Assembly (NCBI GenBank): GCA_049291875.1
Contig: JBATQE010000004.1
Span: 124,001 to 188,000 of the forward strand
Direction: 5' to 3'
Length of the DNA: 64,000 bases
Origin: CTSOIL-112 sp049291875
Lineage (GTDB): Bacteria > Pseudomonadota > Gammaproteobacteria > Burkholderiales > Burkholderiaceae
Shown: positions 34,033-42,561 of the stretch, in pieces
Layout: the number at the start of each line of letters is the position of its first letter
Numbering within the stretch: the stretch's first letter is position 1
Program-made: the position numbers and the translations under genes
Notes under the pieces: model-generated
Told to the model about the DNA's origin: nothing
The model's database searches: none
The model's input: the letters and a program-made list of their open reading frames with translations, nothing else

Positions 34033-35727
34033 TTATTTGATCATGGGCAAATTCAAACCATTGCGTTGCGCACAGGCAATCGCACTGTCGTAGCCCGCAT
34101 CAGCGTGGCGCATCACGCCCGAGCCGCAGTCATTGACCAGCACGCGCGCCAAACGCTGCGCCGCCGCATCCGTACCATCGGCGACAATCACCACGCCGGA
34201 GTGCTGCGAGTAGCCCATGCCGACGCCGCCGCCATGATGCAGCGACACCCACGTCGCGCCGCCTGCCGTGTTCAGCAGCGCATTGAGCAGCGGCCAGTCG
34301 GACACCGCGTCCGTGCCATCCTTCATGCTTTCGGTTTCGCGGTTCGGCGAGGCGACCGAGCCGGTATCCAGATGGTCGCGTCCAATCACAATCGGCGCTT
34401 TCAGTTCACCGTTTTTCACCATTTCATTGAACGCCAAACCGGCGATGTGGCGTTCACCCAAACCGAGCCAGCAAATGCGCGCCGGTAGCCCTTGAAACGC
34501 GATGCGCTCTTTCGCCATGTCCAGCCAGTGATGCACGGATTTATTTTCAGGGAATAGCTCTTTGATCTTCGCATCGGTTTTGTAAATATCCTCAGGATCG
34601 CCCGACAGCGCCACCCAGCGGAACGGGCCTTTGCCCTCGCAAAACAGCGGGCGAATATAAGCAGGAACGAAACCGGGGAAGTCAAACGCATTGCGCACGC
34701 CTTGATCGAAGGCGACTTGGCGAATGTTGTTGCCATAGTCCACGGTCGGAATGCCCATCGCGTGAAAAGCCAGCATGGCTTGCACATGCTGCGCGCACGA
34801 TTGCGCCGCCTGCTCGGTCAGGCGCGCGTGTTGTGTATGATCGGCTTGTGCCGCTTTCCACTGTTCGACCGTCCAGCCGACCGGCAGATAGCCGTTGATC
34901 AAATCATGCGCCGAGGTTTGATCGGTGACCAAATCGGGCTTGATGCCGCCCTGCTGTGCGCGCTTGACCAGCTCGGGCAAAATCTCCGCCGCATTGCCAA
35001 GCAAGCCGATGGACACCGCTTCGCCGCGCGCACAGTGGTGTTGGACCAAGGCCAGCGCGTCGTCCAAATCCTTCGCCTGTTTGTCGAGATACCGCGTGCG
35101 CAGGCGAAAATCAATACTGCTTTGTTGGCACTCGATGTTCAACGACACCGCGCCCGCGAGCGTCGCCGCCAGCGGCTGTGCGCCCCCCATACCGCCCAAA
35201 CCGGCGGTCAAAATCCAACGCCCCGTCCAGTCGCCGCCAAAATGCTGACGCCCCGCCTCGACAAAGGTCTCATACGTGCCCTGCACAATGCCCTGCGAGC
35301 CAATATAAATCCAGCTACCAGCGGTCATTTGGCCGTACATGAACAGTCCCTTGCGATCCAGTTCGTTGAAATGTTCCCAATTCGCCCATTTCGGCACGAG
35401 GTTCGAGTTCGCCAGCAGCACGCGCGGCGCATCGGCATGGGTTTTGAACACACCGACCGGTTTGCCCGACTGCACCAACAGCGTTTCATCCTCATTCAGA
35501 TTTTTCAGCGTCGCCAAAATCGCGTCATAGCACGCCCAATCGCGCGCCGCACGACCGATGCCGCCGTACACCACCAGATGCTGCGGATTCTCCGCGACCT
35601 CGGCGTCCAAATTATTTTGAATCATGCGGTACGCCGCCTCGGTCAGCCAGTTTTTACAGTTCAGCTCCGTACCGCGCGGGGCGCGGATCACGCGCGTGGT
35701 GTCCAAACGGGGATCGTGTGTGCTCAT
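34033..35727 (-). CDS. hutU: Urocanate hydratase
   Basis: Second step of the pathway, hydrating urocanate to imidazolone-propionate with tightly bound NAD. The 564 residues show GTELNCKNWLTEAAYRMIQNN in parts, YGGIGRAARDW, GQMTAGSWIYIGSQGI, the NAD-binding LTAGLGGMGGAQPLA, and YGNNIRQVA, all hallmark urocanase segments including the catalytic Cys region near VMRHADAGYD. AGGAG precedes the ATG. It is the first gene of hutUHGI; its promoter and a HutC-type operator lie 80-120 bp upstream, opposite hutC. Confidence 0.97.
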   Translation of the reverse strand: MSTHDPRLDTTRVIRAPRGTELNCKNWLTEAAYRMIQNNLDAEVAENPQHLVVYGGIGRAARDWACYDAILATLKNLNEDETLLVQSGKPVGVFKTHADAPRVLLANSNLVPKWANWEHFNELDRKGLFMYGQMTAGSWIYIGSQGIVQGTYETFVEAGRQHFGGDWTGRWILTAGLGGMGGAQPLAATLAGAVSLNIECQQSSIDFRLRTRYLDKQAKDLDDALALVQHHCARGEAVSIGLLGNAAEILPELVKRAQQGGIKPDLVTDQTSAHDLINGYLPVGWTVEQWKAAQADHTQHARLTEQAAQSCAQHVQAMLAFHAMGIPTVDYGNNIRQVAFDQGVRNAFDFPGFVPAYIRPLFCEGKGPFRWVALSGDPEDIYKTDAKIKELFPENKSVHHWLDMAKERIAFQGLPARICWLGLGERHIAGLAFNEMVKNGELKAPIVIGRDHLDTGSVASPNRETESMKDGTDAVSDWPLLNALLNTAGGATWVSLHHGGGVGMGYSQHSGVVIVADGTDAAAQRLARVLVNDCGSGVMRHADAGYDSAIACAQRNGLNLPMIK

Positions 35728-35805
35728 GGTGTGCTCCTGATTTTTATGGGGGTGTTATGGGATATATCCACGCTGGCGAAGATCATGTCCTCGCATGGCG
35801 AAAAT

Positions 35806-35845
35806 TTGTATAGACAACTTTAATAAAGTTTGAATCAGATGTCAA
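35806..35845 (-). promoter_or_regulatory. hutU promoter with overlapping HutC-type operator
   Basis: On the minus strand TTGACA and TAAAGT stand 17 bp apart (complement 35840-35845 and 35817-35822), a strong sigma-70 promoter. Immediately after the -10 element, over the expected start point, is TTGTCTATACAA (complement 35806-35817), close to the TTGTATATACAA-like palindrome bound by HutC in pseudomonads. Binding there would block transcription of hutUHGI until urocanate releases HutC. Confidence 0.75.
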
Positions 35846-35874
35846 TACTTATTTCTGCACCCGATGAAGCAATT

Positions 35875-35882
35875 TTGTACAA
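35875..35882 (+). promoter_or_regulatory. Second HutC-type half-operator over the hutC -10
   Basis: TTGTACAA is a perfect 8-bp palindrome resembling the core of the HutC operator. It overlaps a TACAAT -10-like element (35878-35883) about 40 bp before the hutC start, consistent with autoregulation. Confidence 0.55.
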
Positions 35883-35918
35883 TGCGAATATGAAACGAAC
35901 CCACACCGCAGAACCCAT

Positions 35919-36626
35919 ATGACGCAAGAGCCCCACATTCCCGCCTTTCAGCGCATCAAAAATCTCATCCTCGAATCCATCCAAACCGGCGTGTGGAAAC
36001 AGGGTCAGGCCATTCCGTCCGAGCTGGCACTGGCCAAACAATTCGGCGTCTCACGCATGACCGTAAACCGCGCCATGCGCGAGCTGACGCAGGAGCAAGT
36101 GCTCACGCGCGTGCAAGGCTCCGGCACCTTTGTCGCACAACAAAAATACCAAACCACGCTGGTCGAGATCAACAGCATCGCCAAAGAAATCCGTGCGCGC
36201 GGCCATGCGCACCGCAGTGAATTATTTTTACTGGAAAAAAGCAAAGCGAATGAAACGCTCGCCGCTGAGTTCGGCCTCGCAGCAAACACCTACCTGTTTC
36301 ACTCGGTGATGCTGCATTTTGAAAACGACGAACCGATTCAGGTCGAAGAGCGCTGGGTCAATCCGAGCGTCGCCCCCGAATACCTTCAACAGGATTTTTC
36401 ACGCACCACACCCAACGAGTATTTATTAGAAAATGTGCCGCTACAATCCGGCGAATACACCGTCGAAGCGCTGCCCGCGCCGGAGGCCATCGCAGAGATG
36501 CTGCACATCAAAAAGCACGAAGCGTGCTTGGTGTTACAACGCAAAACCCTGTCCATGAACCAAGTCGCCACACTGGTGACGATGTGGCATCCGGGCGCGC
36601 GCTATCAGTTTTCGGGGAAAATTTAG
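35919..36626 (+). CDS. hutC: Histidine utilisation repressor, GntR/HutC family
   Basis: GntR-type repressor of 235 residues. The winged helix occupies about 10-75 (KNLILESIQTGVWKQGQAIP, LAKQFGVSRMTVNRAMREL, VQGSGTFVA), followed by the UTRA ligand-binding domain that recognises urocanate (VEINSIAKEIRARGH, ENDEPIQVEERWVNP, LVLQRKTL). It is divergent from hutU with two operator-like palindromes between. No clear ribosome-binding site is visible. Repression relieved by the pathway intermediate urocanate is the established mode for this family. Confidence 0.94.
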   Translation: MTQEPHIPAFQRIKNLILESIQTGVWKQGQAIPSELALAKQFGVSRMTVNRAMRELTQEQVLTRVQGSGTFVAQQKYQTTLVEINSIAKEIRARGHAHRSELFLLEKSKANETLAAEFGLAANTYLFHSVMLHFENDEPIQVEERWVNPSVAPEYLQQDFSRTTPNEYLLENVPLQSGEYTVEALPAPEAIAEMLHIKKHEACLVLQRKTLSMNQVATLVTMWHPGARYQFSGKI

Positions 36627-36651
36627 TGGTGCAATGGAATGATAGCGCGGA

Positions 36652-37533
36652 TCACGGAAACAGCAGCGCCCCCATCAACAATACCGCAAAAACCCATTGC
36701 AGTTGGGCGGTCGCCGTGAGCAGCGCATTAAATGCCACCCCTTGCGCCGCACAAAAACGCCGATAGAGCGTAACGGCCAGTACGCCCGCAATCACGGGCA
36801 AAGCCATCCGCCAAGCGAGATTCGTTTGCACGGCGAACCACGGCAGCAATACAAACGGCAGCAGCAGCTCAAGCGCATACACCGTATTCATCGCCGAGCG
36901 CCCCAAACGCACGGCAAGCGTGCGTTTTTGCACCGTCGCATCGGTCTGAATATCGCGCGTATTGTTCACCGTGATGACCGCGGCGGCAAACGAGCCGAGC
37001 ATGACACCGGCAATCAACGCCGCTTTTGAGACCGAAAACGTCTGTAAATAATACGTCCCGCCCACGGCTACCACACCAAAAAACATCAGCACAAACAATT
37101 CGCCCAATGGTGAATACGCGATTGGCCAACGCCCACCGGTATACGCCCAGCCGGAAATCAGCGAGAGGATACCGATCAACAAAATCGGCCAACCGCCCCA
37201 CGCCACCAGCGCCGTCCCCATCAGCAATGCCAGCGCAAACGCCGCGCGCGCACCACATCGTACGGCATGCGCCGACAGCCACGCCTGCGCGGTTACACGC
37301 GGCGGGCCGAGACGCTCGGCAGTGTCTGCGCCGCGCTCAAAATCACCGACATCGTTGTACAGATTCGTACCGATTTGAATCAACATAGCCGCCAACAACG
37401 CTGCCAGCGCCGGCCACCACCGCAGATGGCCTTGCTCAAAATAAGCCAATGCCGTTCCGACCATAACCGGTACGGCGCAAACCGATAGCGTTTTGGGCCG
37501 TATCGCCAGCCACCAAGCTGTGCGTTGTTTCAT
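36652..37533 (-). CDS. menA: MenA-like 1,4-dihydroxy-2-naphthoate polyprenyltransferase
   Basis: UbiA-superfamily membrane prenyltransferase of 293 residues with about eight or nine helices. The two Asp motifs are of MenA type: NLYNDVGDFERGADTAE and NNTRDIQTDATVQKRTLAVR. The MenA N-terminus AIRPKTLSVCAVPVMVGTAL is also present. MenA makes demethylmenaquinone, yet the window's other quinone gene is the ubiquinone enzyme UbiA, and no other men gene is nearby. Convergent with hutC. The prenyl acceptor is therefore uncertain; homologues annotated as MenA do occur in betaproteobacteria. Confidence 0.82.
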   Translation of the reverse strand: MKQRTAWWLAIRPKTLSVCAVPVMVGTALAYFEQGHLRWWPALAALLAAMLIQIGTNLYNDVGDFERGADTAERLGPPRVTAQAWLSAHAVRCGARAAFALALLMGTALVAWGGWPILLIGILSLISGWAYTGGRWPIAYSPLGELFVLMFFGVVAVGGTYYLQTFSVSKAALIAGVMLGSFAAAVITVNNTRDIQTDATVQKRTLAVRLGRSAMNTVYALELLLPFVLLPWFAVQTNLAWRMALPVIAGVLAVTLYRRFCAAQGVAFNALLTATAQLQWVFAVLLMGALLFP

Positions 37534-37582
37534 CGTCTTTTTATATCACAAAATGAGTGCTGCATATCGAAGAGCGCCCGTA

Positions 37583-38146
37583 TCATTCACTTTGTACAAA
37601 CCGCATCAATTCATCCAAATGTCCGCCAAAATCACTCATGGCGTGATCGCCCTCGGGTACGATAATTTGGCGCGCGGCGGCCAAATGACGGCGCATCTGT
37701 TGTGGATCAAGCACTTCGTCGGCCAGTCCAATCAGTGCGAGGAAGTGCTCAGGGTGCGTTAATGTCGACGTGTAGTATGGTTTGAGTTGATCGACGTAGT
37801 GGCCGTTGGCTTGCAAATCCAGCTCGTCGATTTCATAGCGCTCATGATTCTCGGCCTGCTCCATATCGACCCACGGTGTAATCGCGGGATTGATCAGCCC
37901 GCAGCGCAAGCTGTATTTTTCAGCCAAGTACAGCGCGTAAAAACCACCAAGCGAGGAACCACACACGGCGGTGATGGCGTGCTGTGCAATCAGTTGTTCA
38001 CACAGTTGAATCGATTCGAGCGGTGAAATCGGCAACTGCGGCATGATCGGCGCATTCAAGCCATACGTTTGGCAATATTGCGCCACCGTCAGCGCTTTGT
38101 CCGACTGCGGTGACGAACGAAATCCGTGTAAATACAGTAAACGCAC
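37583..38146 (-). CDS. YqiA/YcfP-type alpha/beta-fold esterase
   Basis: Small cytoplasmic hydrolase of 187 residues. It starts with MRLLYLHGFRSSPQSDKA (oxyanion-hole strand), has the nucleophile elbow GSSLGGFYA near residue 65, the acid region around LIGLADEVLD, and a final His in VPEGDHAMSDFGGH. YqiA of E. coli hydrolyses short acyl esters; the natural substrate is unknown. The start codon is GTG at 38146, placed by AAAGGAGG a few bases upstream. It follows the LldR-type regulator by 36 bp on the same strand. Confidence 0.88.
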   Translation of the reverse strand: MRLLYLHGFRSSPQSDKALTVAQYCQTYGLNAPIMPQLPISPLESIQLCEQLIAQHAITAVCGSSLGGFYALYLAEKYSLRCGLINPAITPWVDMEQAENHERYEIDELDLQANGHYVDQLKPYYTSTLTHPEHFLALIGLADEVLDPQQMRRHLAAARQIIVPEGDHAMSDFGGHLDELMRFVQSE

Positions 38147-38182
38147 ACGCCCTCCTTTGATCTTGTGATGGTTGCATGATGA

Positions 38183-38974
38183 TTATTTGCCCGAGCGCAA
38201 TTTTTTGACTCGGTCTTTGTGCGCCAGTGCTTGCGCGCGCGATTCGCGGGCGCTGTGCGCACGCGCCTGACGCAGGGTGGATTCGACATAGGCGATGTGC
38301 GCCTGCGCCTGCGCCGTAGCACGTGCCGCGTCACGCGCGGCGATGGCGTCATAGATGGCTTGATGCTGCGTACGCAATTTCTGCTTGTCGCCGCCTACGC
38401 TGAACATATTGGCCAGATTTTTCTGCGTATGGCGGTGCAACATGGTCAGCAGGCTGTTGGACAGATGGCTAAATAGGACGTTGTGGCTCGCTTCCGCAAT
38501 GGCTTGGTGAAAGCCGACATCGGCTTCGGATTGCTGCTCCAGATTGTGCGTCTGCGCCGCCACATCCATCTGCTCCAAACACGAGCGAATGCGTTCCAAA
38601 TCGGTTTCGGTCGCGCGCTCGGCAGCCAGCCCCGACATCATGCCCTCGAATGCACGGCGAAATTCGAGTACGTCAAATTCCATGTAGTCGTGGCGCGAGA
38701 GCAGGCTTTGCCACAGCGATAAAAAGTCCGAGTGCAGCCGCTCGGATACATAATGTCCGCCGCCGTGCCGCGTTTCAATCAGGTTGCGCGCGGCCAATGT
38801 ACTCAGCGCGCCACGCACGCTCGGGCGTGAGACACCGTAGTCCTCAGCCATCTGTCGCTCGGACGGCAAACGTTCGCCGACCGCGTACACGCCGTCTAAA
38901 ATGAGTTGCTCCAAACTCTGCGCGAGCTGCTCAGAGAGTTTGCTGGAGTGAATCCGAGGGGTTTGGGAAGCCAT
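38183..38974 (-). CDS. lldR: GntR/FadR-family regulator of lactate utilisation (LldR/LutR type)
   Basis: Regulator of 263 residues with an N-terminal winged helix (LAQSLEQLILDGVYAVGERLPSE in parts, YGVSRPSVRGALSTLAARNLIETRHGGGHYV) and a helical FCD sensor domain with the metal/ligand residues of ASHNVLFSHLSN and HRHTQKNL. The C-terminal 30 residues are basic and Ala/Arg-rich, beyond the typical FCD length. It is divergent from lutA-lutC-lutB and lctP, and a perfect FadR-type palindrome lies in the shared 372-bp region. L-lactate as inducer is inferred from family and context. Confidence 0.9.
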   Translation of the reverse strand: MASQTPRIHSSKLSEQLAQSLEQLILDGVYAVGERLPSERQMAEDYGVSRPSVRGALSTLAARNLIETRHGGGHYVSERLHSDFLSLWQSLLSRHDYMEFDVLEFRRAFEGMMSGLAAERATETDLERIRSCLEQMDVAAQTHNLEQQSEADVGFHQAIAEASHNVLFSHLSNSLLTMLHRHTQKNLANMFSVGGDKQKLRTQHQAIYDAIAARDAARATAQAQAHIAYVESTLRQARAHSARESRAQALAHKDRVKKLRSGK

Positions 38975-39170
38975 ACGATGCCGACGCCTTTATCAATATA
39001 TTTCGACACTGCCACACAACAATCATGCGGATATGTTGCAGCGCACACTTTATCGCTCATTATAGTTTTTCGCAGCGCGGGTATAAAGCCTTAAATGCTG
39101 CAAATACGCCTTCCACGCAGAGACACCACACCCGCATGCACATAATTTCACTCAAATAGGGAGAAAATAG

Positions 39171-39200
39171 TTGACCAATTGGGTAAAAATTTTGTACAGT
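39171..39200 (+). promoter_or_regulatory. Probable lut operon promoter
   Basis: TTGACC (39171-39176) and TACAGT (39195-39200) are 18 bp apart. The -35 overlaps a second operator-like sequence, ACCAATTGGG. The start point would fall near 39207, just before the palindrome at 39217. The remainder of the 372-bp gap back to lldR shows no other recognisable element. Confidence 0.6.
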
Positions 39201-39216
39201 GTCGCTCACGCTTTTT

Positions 39217-39233
39217 AATTGGTATGACCAATT
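39217..39233. promoter_or_regulatory. LldR/FadR-type operator
   Basis: AATTGGT-ATG-ACCAATT, a perfect 7-bp palindrome with a 3-bp spacer, matches the TTGGT-N3-ACCAA pattern bound by FCD-domain GntR regulators such as LldR and PdhR. It sits just downstream of the predicted start point, where a bound repressor would block transcription. Confidence 0.85.
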
Positions 39234-39346
39234 TACCATAAAATACAAAATCATTCTGCATGAATCACCGTGTCACGTGTCGCGCCGTTTCGTTTCACCG
39301 CCCACGATGAACCCATGCACCGACGAAGCGATGATAGGAGACCACC

Positions 39347-40147
39347 ATGCGCATGGACATCAATGTCACTGCTGCACCGTCAGTAACACCTGCGACACCT
39401 GTAGCACCGCCGAGCGATGTGTACCTGTTCGGCACCTGCGTGTTGGATATTTTCATGCCCGAGGCGGGCGTGGACGCGATCACCCTGCTCGAAGCGCAAG
39501 GCATCCGCGTGCATTATCCGCAGGAGCAAAGCTGCTGCGGCCAACCGGCCTACACCTCCGGACACCCGCAAGAGGCGTTTGAGGTCGCGCGCCAGCAATT
39601 ATCCCTGTTTGGGCAACCGTGGCCGATCATCGTGCCATCCGGCTCGTGCGGCGGCATGATGAAGCATCACTGGCCGACCTTGTTTGCCGATAGCGAATAT
39701 GCCGGCGCCGCCAACGACATTGCCAGCCGCGTGGTCGAATTCTCCCAATTTTTATTGCACACGTTAAATTATCAACCGCAGGACAAGGGCGCGCCGATCA
39801 ACGTCGCCGTACACACCAGTTGCACCGCCCGTCGCGAAATGGGCGTGCATGAATCCAGTTGGGCGCTGGTTGAGCGCCTCGCCAACGTCACCCGCGTGGT
39901 GCACGACCACGAATCCGAATGCTGCGGCTTCGGCGGCACCTTCTCGATGAAACACCCGAATATCTCCGGCGCGATGGTCAGCGATAAAGTCGCCGCGCTC
40001 AAAGCCACCCAAGCGACCGAAATCATCAGCGCAGACGCAGGCTGTATGCTCAACATCGGCGGCAAAATTGCCAAAGACGAGCCGAACATGCCGCGACCGA
40101 AGCATTTGGCAACGTTTTTACTCGAACGCACGGGAGGCAAAGCATGA
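39347..40147 (+). CDS. lutA: L-lactate dehydrogenase complex protein LutA/LldE
   Basis: Fe-S subunit of the three-part L-lactate-oxidising LutABC complex, 266 residues. It carries two cysteine-rich CCG domains: SCCGQPAYTSGH with the preceding GTC and PSGSCGGMM, and SCTARREMG with ECCGFGGTFSMKHP and ISADAGCMLNIGG. These are the cysteine sets that bind clusters in heterodisulfide-reductase-like proteins. The N-terminus has an extra Ala/Pro/Thr-rich segment of about 20 residues. AGGAG precedes the ATG. It overlaps lutC by 4 bp (ATGA). Confidence 0.93.
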   Translation: MRMDINVTAAPSVTPATPVAPPSDVYLFGTCVLDIFMPEAGVDAITLLEAQGIRVHYPQEQSCCGQPAYTSGHPQEAFEVARQQLSLFGQPWPIIVPSGSCGGMMKHHWPTLFADSEYAGAANDIASRVVEFSQFLLHTLNYQPQDKGAPINVAVHTSCTARREMGVHESSWALVERLANVTRVVHDHESECCGFGGTFSMKHPNISGAMVSDKVAALKATQATEIISADAGCMLNIGGKIAKDEPNMPRPKHLATFLLERTGGKA

Positions 40148-40881
40148 GCACTCCTTTTGATCTCAAACGCACATCGCAAACCGCGCGCGAACGTATTTTT
40201 GCCAAACTGAACGCCGCTCAGCGCGCGCCGATGCCGGAGCCGGATACCGCCGCCTACTACGCGCAAGCCACGCCGAAATGGTCGAATGAGATGGAACGAC
40301 TGAAGCACTGGGCGCGCACCATGCGCCGCTTCAACACGCAGATTCATTGGGTCAACGCAGACAATTGGACAGAAGCCTTGTGTGCGGTGGTGCGCGACAA
40401 GCAGATTGGCAACATCCTATTGCCGATGAACACCGCTCATGGCCAAGCGGCGCATCAGGCCTTGGCGCAACACGCGCCCGAAATCCAATCCTGCGGTTTT
40501 GAGCGCCCGATTGAGGATTGGAAAGACGAATTGTTTGATCGGGTTGACGCGGGTTTCACCAATATTTGCGCCGGCATTGCCCAAACCGGCACGCTGCTGC
40601 TGTGGCCGGATGCGCAGCAACCGCGCAGCATGAGCTTGGTGCCACCGATCCACATTGCGCTGTTTGACACCACGACGCTGCACGATGATTTTTTCAGCGC
40701 GATGCAGTCGCTGAGACTGGCGCACAACACGCCGAGCAATCTGGTGTTGATCTCCAGCCCGTCCAAAACCTCGGACATTCAGTTGACCTTGGCCTTTGGC
40801 GCACACGGGCCGCGCGATTTGGTGGTGCTGGCGCAATTGCCTGCGCATATTGCGCTGGCCGACGTGGAGGAAGCCGCATGA
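40144..40881 (+). CDS. lutC: L-lactate utilisation protein LutC/LldG
   Basis: LutC/YkgG-family subunit of 245 residues. Visible family elements are ERIFAKLNAAQR at the start, VDAGFTNICAGIAQTGTLLLWP and a C-terminal PSKTSDIQLTLAFGAHGPRDL, resembling the nucleotide-independent NagB-like fold also found in LutB. It is translationally coupled at both ends: ATGA overlaps with lutA and lutB. The order lutA-lutC-lutB differs from the Bacillus lutABC order. Confidence 0.9.
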   Translation: MSTPFDLKRTSQTARERIFAKLNAAQRAPMPEPDTAAYYAQATPKWSNEMERLKHWARTMRRFNTQIHWVNADNWTEALCAVVRDKQIGNILLPMNTAHGQAAHQALAQHAPEIQSCGFERPIEDWKDELFDRVDAGFTNICAGIAQTGTLLLWPDAQQPRSMSLVPPIHIALFDTTTLHDDFFSAMQSLRLAHNTPSNLVLISSPSKTSDIQLTLAFGAHGPRDLVVLAQLPAHIALADVEEAA

Positions 40882-42335
40882 AAACGCAGACGATTCATTT
40901 TCACCCCAAAGCGCACCCCAAAAGCGAAACATTCAAAGCCAACGCCTCCGACGCACTGGCCGACGCGCCGCTGCGCAAAAGCCTGCGCACCGCGATGGAC
41001 GGCCTGATGGCCAAGCGCAAATCCGTCCTATCCGACGAACACGAGCTGCAAAACCTGCGCGATTTGTGCGAACACATCCGCCAGCGTTCACTGGCACAAT
41101 TGCCCGAGCTGCTCACACAGTTGGAAACGAACATGACACGCTTGGGCGTACAAGTACATTGGGCGGAAACCACCGAGCAGGCCTGCGCCATCATCCATCA
41201 AATCATGTTGGATCAAAACAGCACCCTGATGGTTAAAGGCAAATCGATGGTCAGCGAGGAAATCGAGCTGAACCACTATCTCGCCGAACGCGACATCGAG
41301 GCCATCGAGAGCGATATGGGCGAATACATCGTGCAAATGGCAGGCGAAAAACCGACGCACATCGTCATGCCTGCCATCCACAAAACCAAGGAGCAGATCA
41401 GCACGCTGTTTCACGAACACCTGCACACCGCCGAGACGCACGATGTGGACGAATTGATCCAAATCGGTCGCCTTGCGCTACGCAGTGTGTATCGCAAGGC
41501 CGACGTCGGTCTGTCAGGCGTGAATTTCGCCGTCGCCGAGACCGGCACGCTGTGTTTGGTTGAAAACGAAGGCAATGGCCGCCTGTGCACCACCGTACCA
41601 CCCGTGCATATTGCGATCACGGGTATAGAAAAAGTCGTGGCGAAACTCTCCAACGTCGTGCCGCTGTACAGCCTGCTCACGCGCAGCGCGGTCGGCTTGG
41701 ACATCACCACCTACTTCAACCTCATCACCGGCCCGCGCCGCTCGGGCGAGCTGGACGGTCCGCAGGAAATGCACTTGGTGCTGCTGGACAATGGCCGCAC
41801 GCAAGCCTACGCCGACGAGCAAATGCGCAAAACCTTGCAATGCATTCGCTGCGGCGCGTGCATGAACCACTGCCCCGTGTACAGTCGCATCGGCGGTGCG
41901 GCCTACGGCACAACCTATCCGGGGCCGATCGGCGAAATTATTTCACCGCACATGATGGGATTGGAGGCGACCCGCGATTTGCCGACCGCCTCCAGTCTGT
42001 GCGGCGCGTGTGCCGAGGTTTGTCCCGTGCGCATCCCGATTCCCGAGCTGCTGATTCGCCTGCGCACCGAGGCACAACGTGCGCCCGACGAGGCAGTTGA
42101 GCACGCCGTGCGTGGTCAAGGCGCGTCGCACACATTGAGCGAGCAGATGGCTTGGCGCGCCTTCACGGGAATTTTCGCGCACAGCAAACGCTACAAACTG
42201 TTCAGTTGGGCGGCGACCCGTTTTCGCGCCCTCACGCCGAGCCAAAAGGCGTGGGCGCAAAACCACACGCCACTCAAACCGGCGGCAAAAACCTTGCACC
42301 AACTGATGGCCGAGCGCGAGCGACAGAATTCATAG
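40878..42335 (+). CDS. lutB: L-lactate dehydrogenase complex protein LutB/LldF
   Basis: Fe-S flavin-type subunit of 485 residues. The N-terminal two-thirds hold the LUD domain (KGKSMVSEEIELNHYL, DVGLSGVNFAVAETGTL, GRLCTTVPPVHIAI, GPRRSGELDGPQEMHL). Two [4Fe-4S] motifs follow: CIRCGACMNHCP near 329 and CGACAEVCPVRIP near 375. Together with LutA and LutC it oxidises L-lactate to pyruvate and feeds electrons to the respiratory chain. Coupled to lutC by a 4-bp overlap; lctP follows after 226 bp. Confidence 0.95.
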   Translation: MKTQTIHFHPKAHPKSETFKANASDALADAPLRKSLRTAMDGLMAKRKSVLSDEHELQNLRDLCEHIRQRSLAQLPELLTQLETNMTRLGVQVHWAETTEQACAIIHQIMLDQNSTLMVKGKSMVSEEIELNHYLAERDIEAIESDMGEYIVQMAGEKPTHIVMPAIHKTKEQISTLFHEHLHTAETHDVDELIQIGRLALRSVYRKADVGLSGVNFAVAETGTLCLVENEGNGRLCTTVPPVHIAITGIEKVVAKLSNVVPLYSLLTRSAVGLDITTYFNLITGPRRSGELDGPQEMHLVLLDNGRTQAYADEQMRKTLQCIRCGACMNHCPVYSRIGGAAYGTTYPGPIGEIISPHMMGLEATRDLPTASSLCGACAEVCPVRIPIPELLIRLRTEAQRAPDEAVEHAVRGQGASHTLSEQMAWRAFTGIFAHSKRYKLFSWAATRFRALTPSQKAWAQNHTPLKPAAKTLHQLMAERERQNS

Positions 42336-42367
42336 ATGCGCATCCGCACCAGCCAACCGAATTGACG

Positions 42368-42431
42368 GGGGTGTGTCGTGGCGAATCACATAGGGCAGAC
42401 GACCCAAATCACACACACCACGACACACCCC
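42368..42431 (+). other. Long stem-loop between lutB and lctP
   Basis: Perfect 14-base arms GGGGTGTGTCGTGG (42368-42381) and CCACGACACACCCC (42418-42431) enclose 36 bases. No T-run follows, so it is not a classical terminator; it may stabilise the lut transcript, be an RNase processing site or serve as a conditional stop before lctP. Confidence 0.7.
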
Positions 42432-42561
42432 ATTCAATCTGCGTCGTTGTTCACGGCATTTCGCACCGACGGCGTAGTCATACAACACCTAAACAGCAGT
42501 CACGGCAGTACCACCGCGGTTATAGGTGAATTTTATAGGTAGCCCTAAAGGAGACTCTTTC

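Noticed and set aside
34702..35823. Open frame of 373 codons antisense to hutU
   Set aside because: Shadow of the highly conserved urocanase; it would also run across the hut promoter region.
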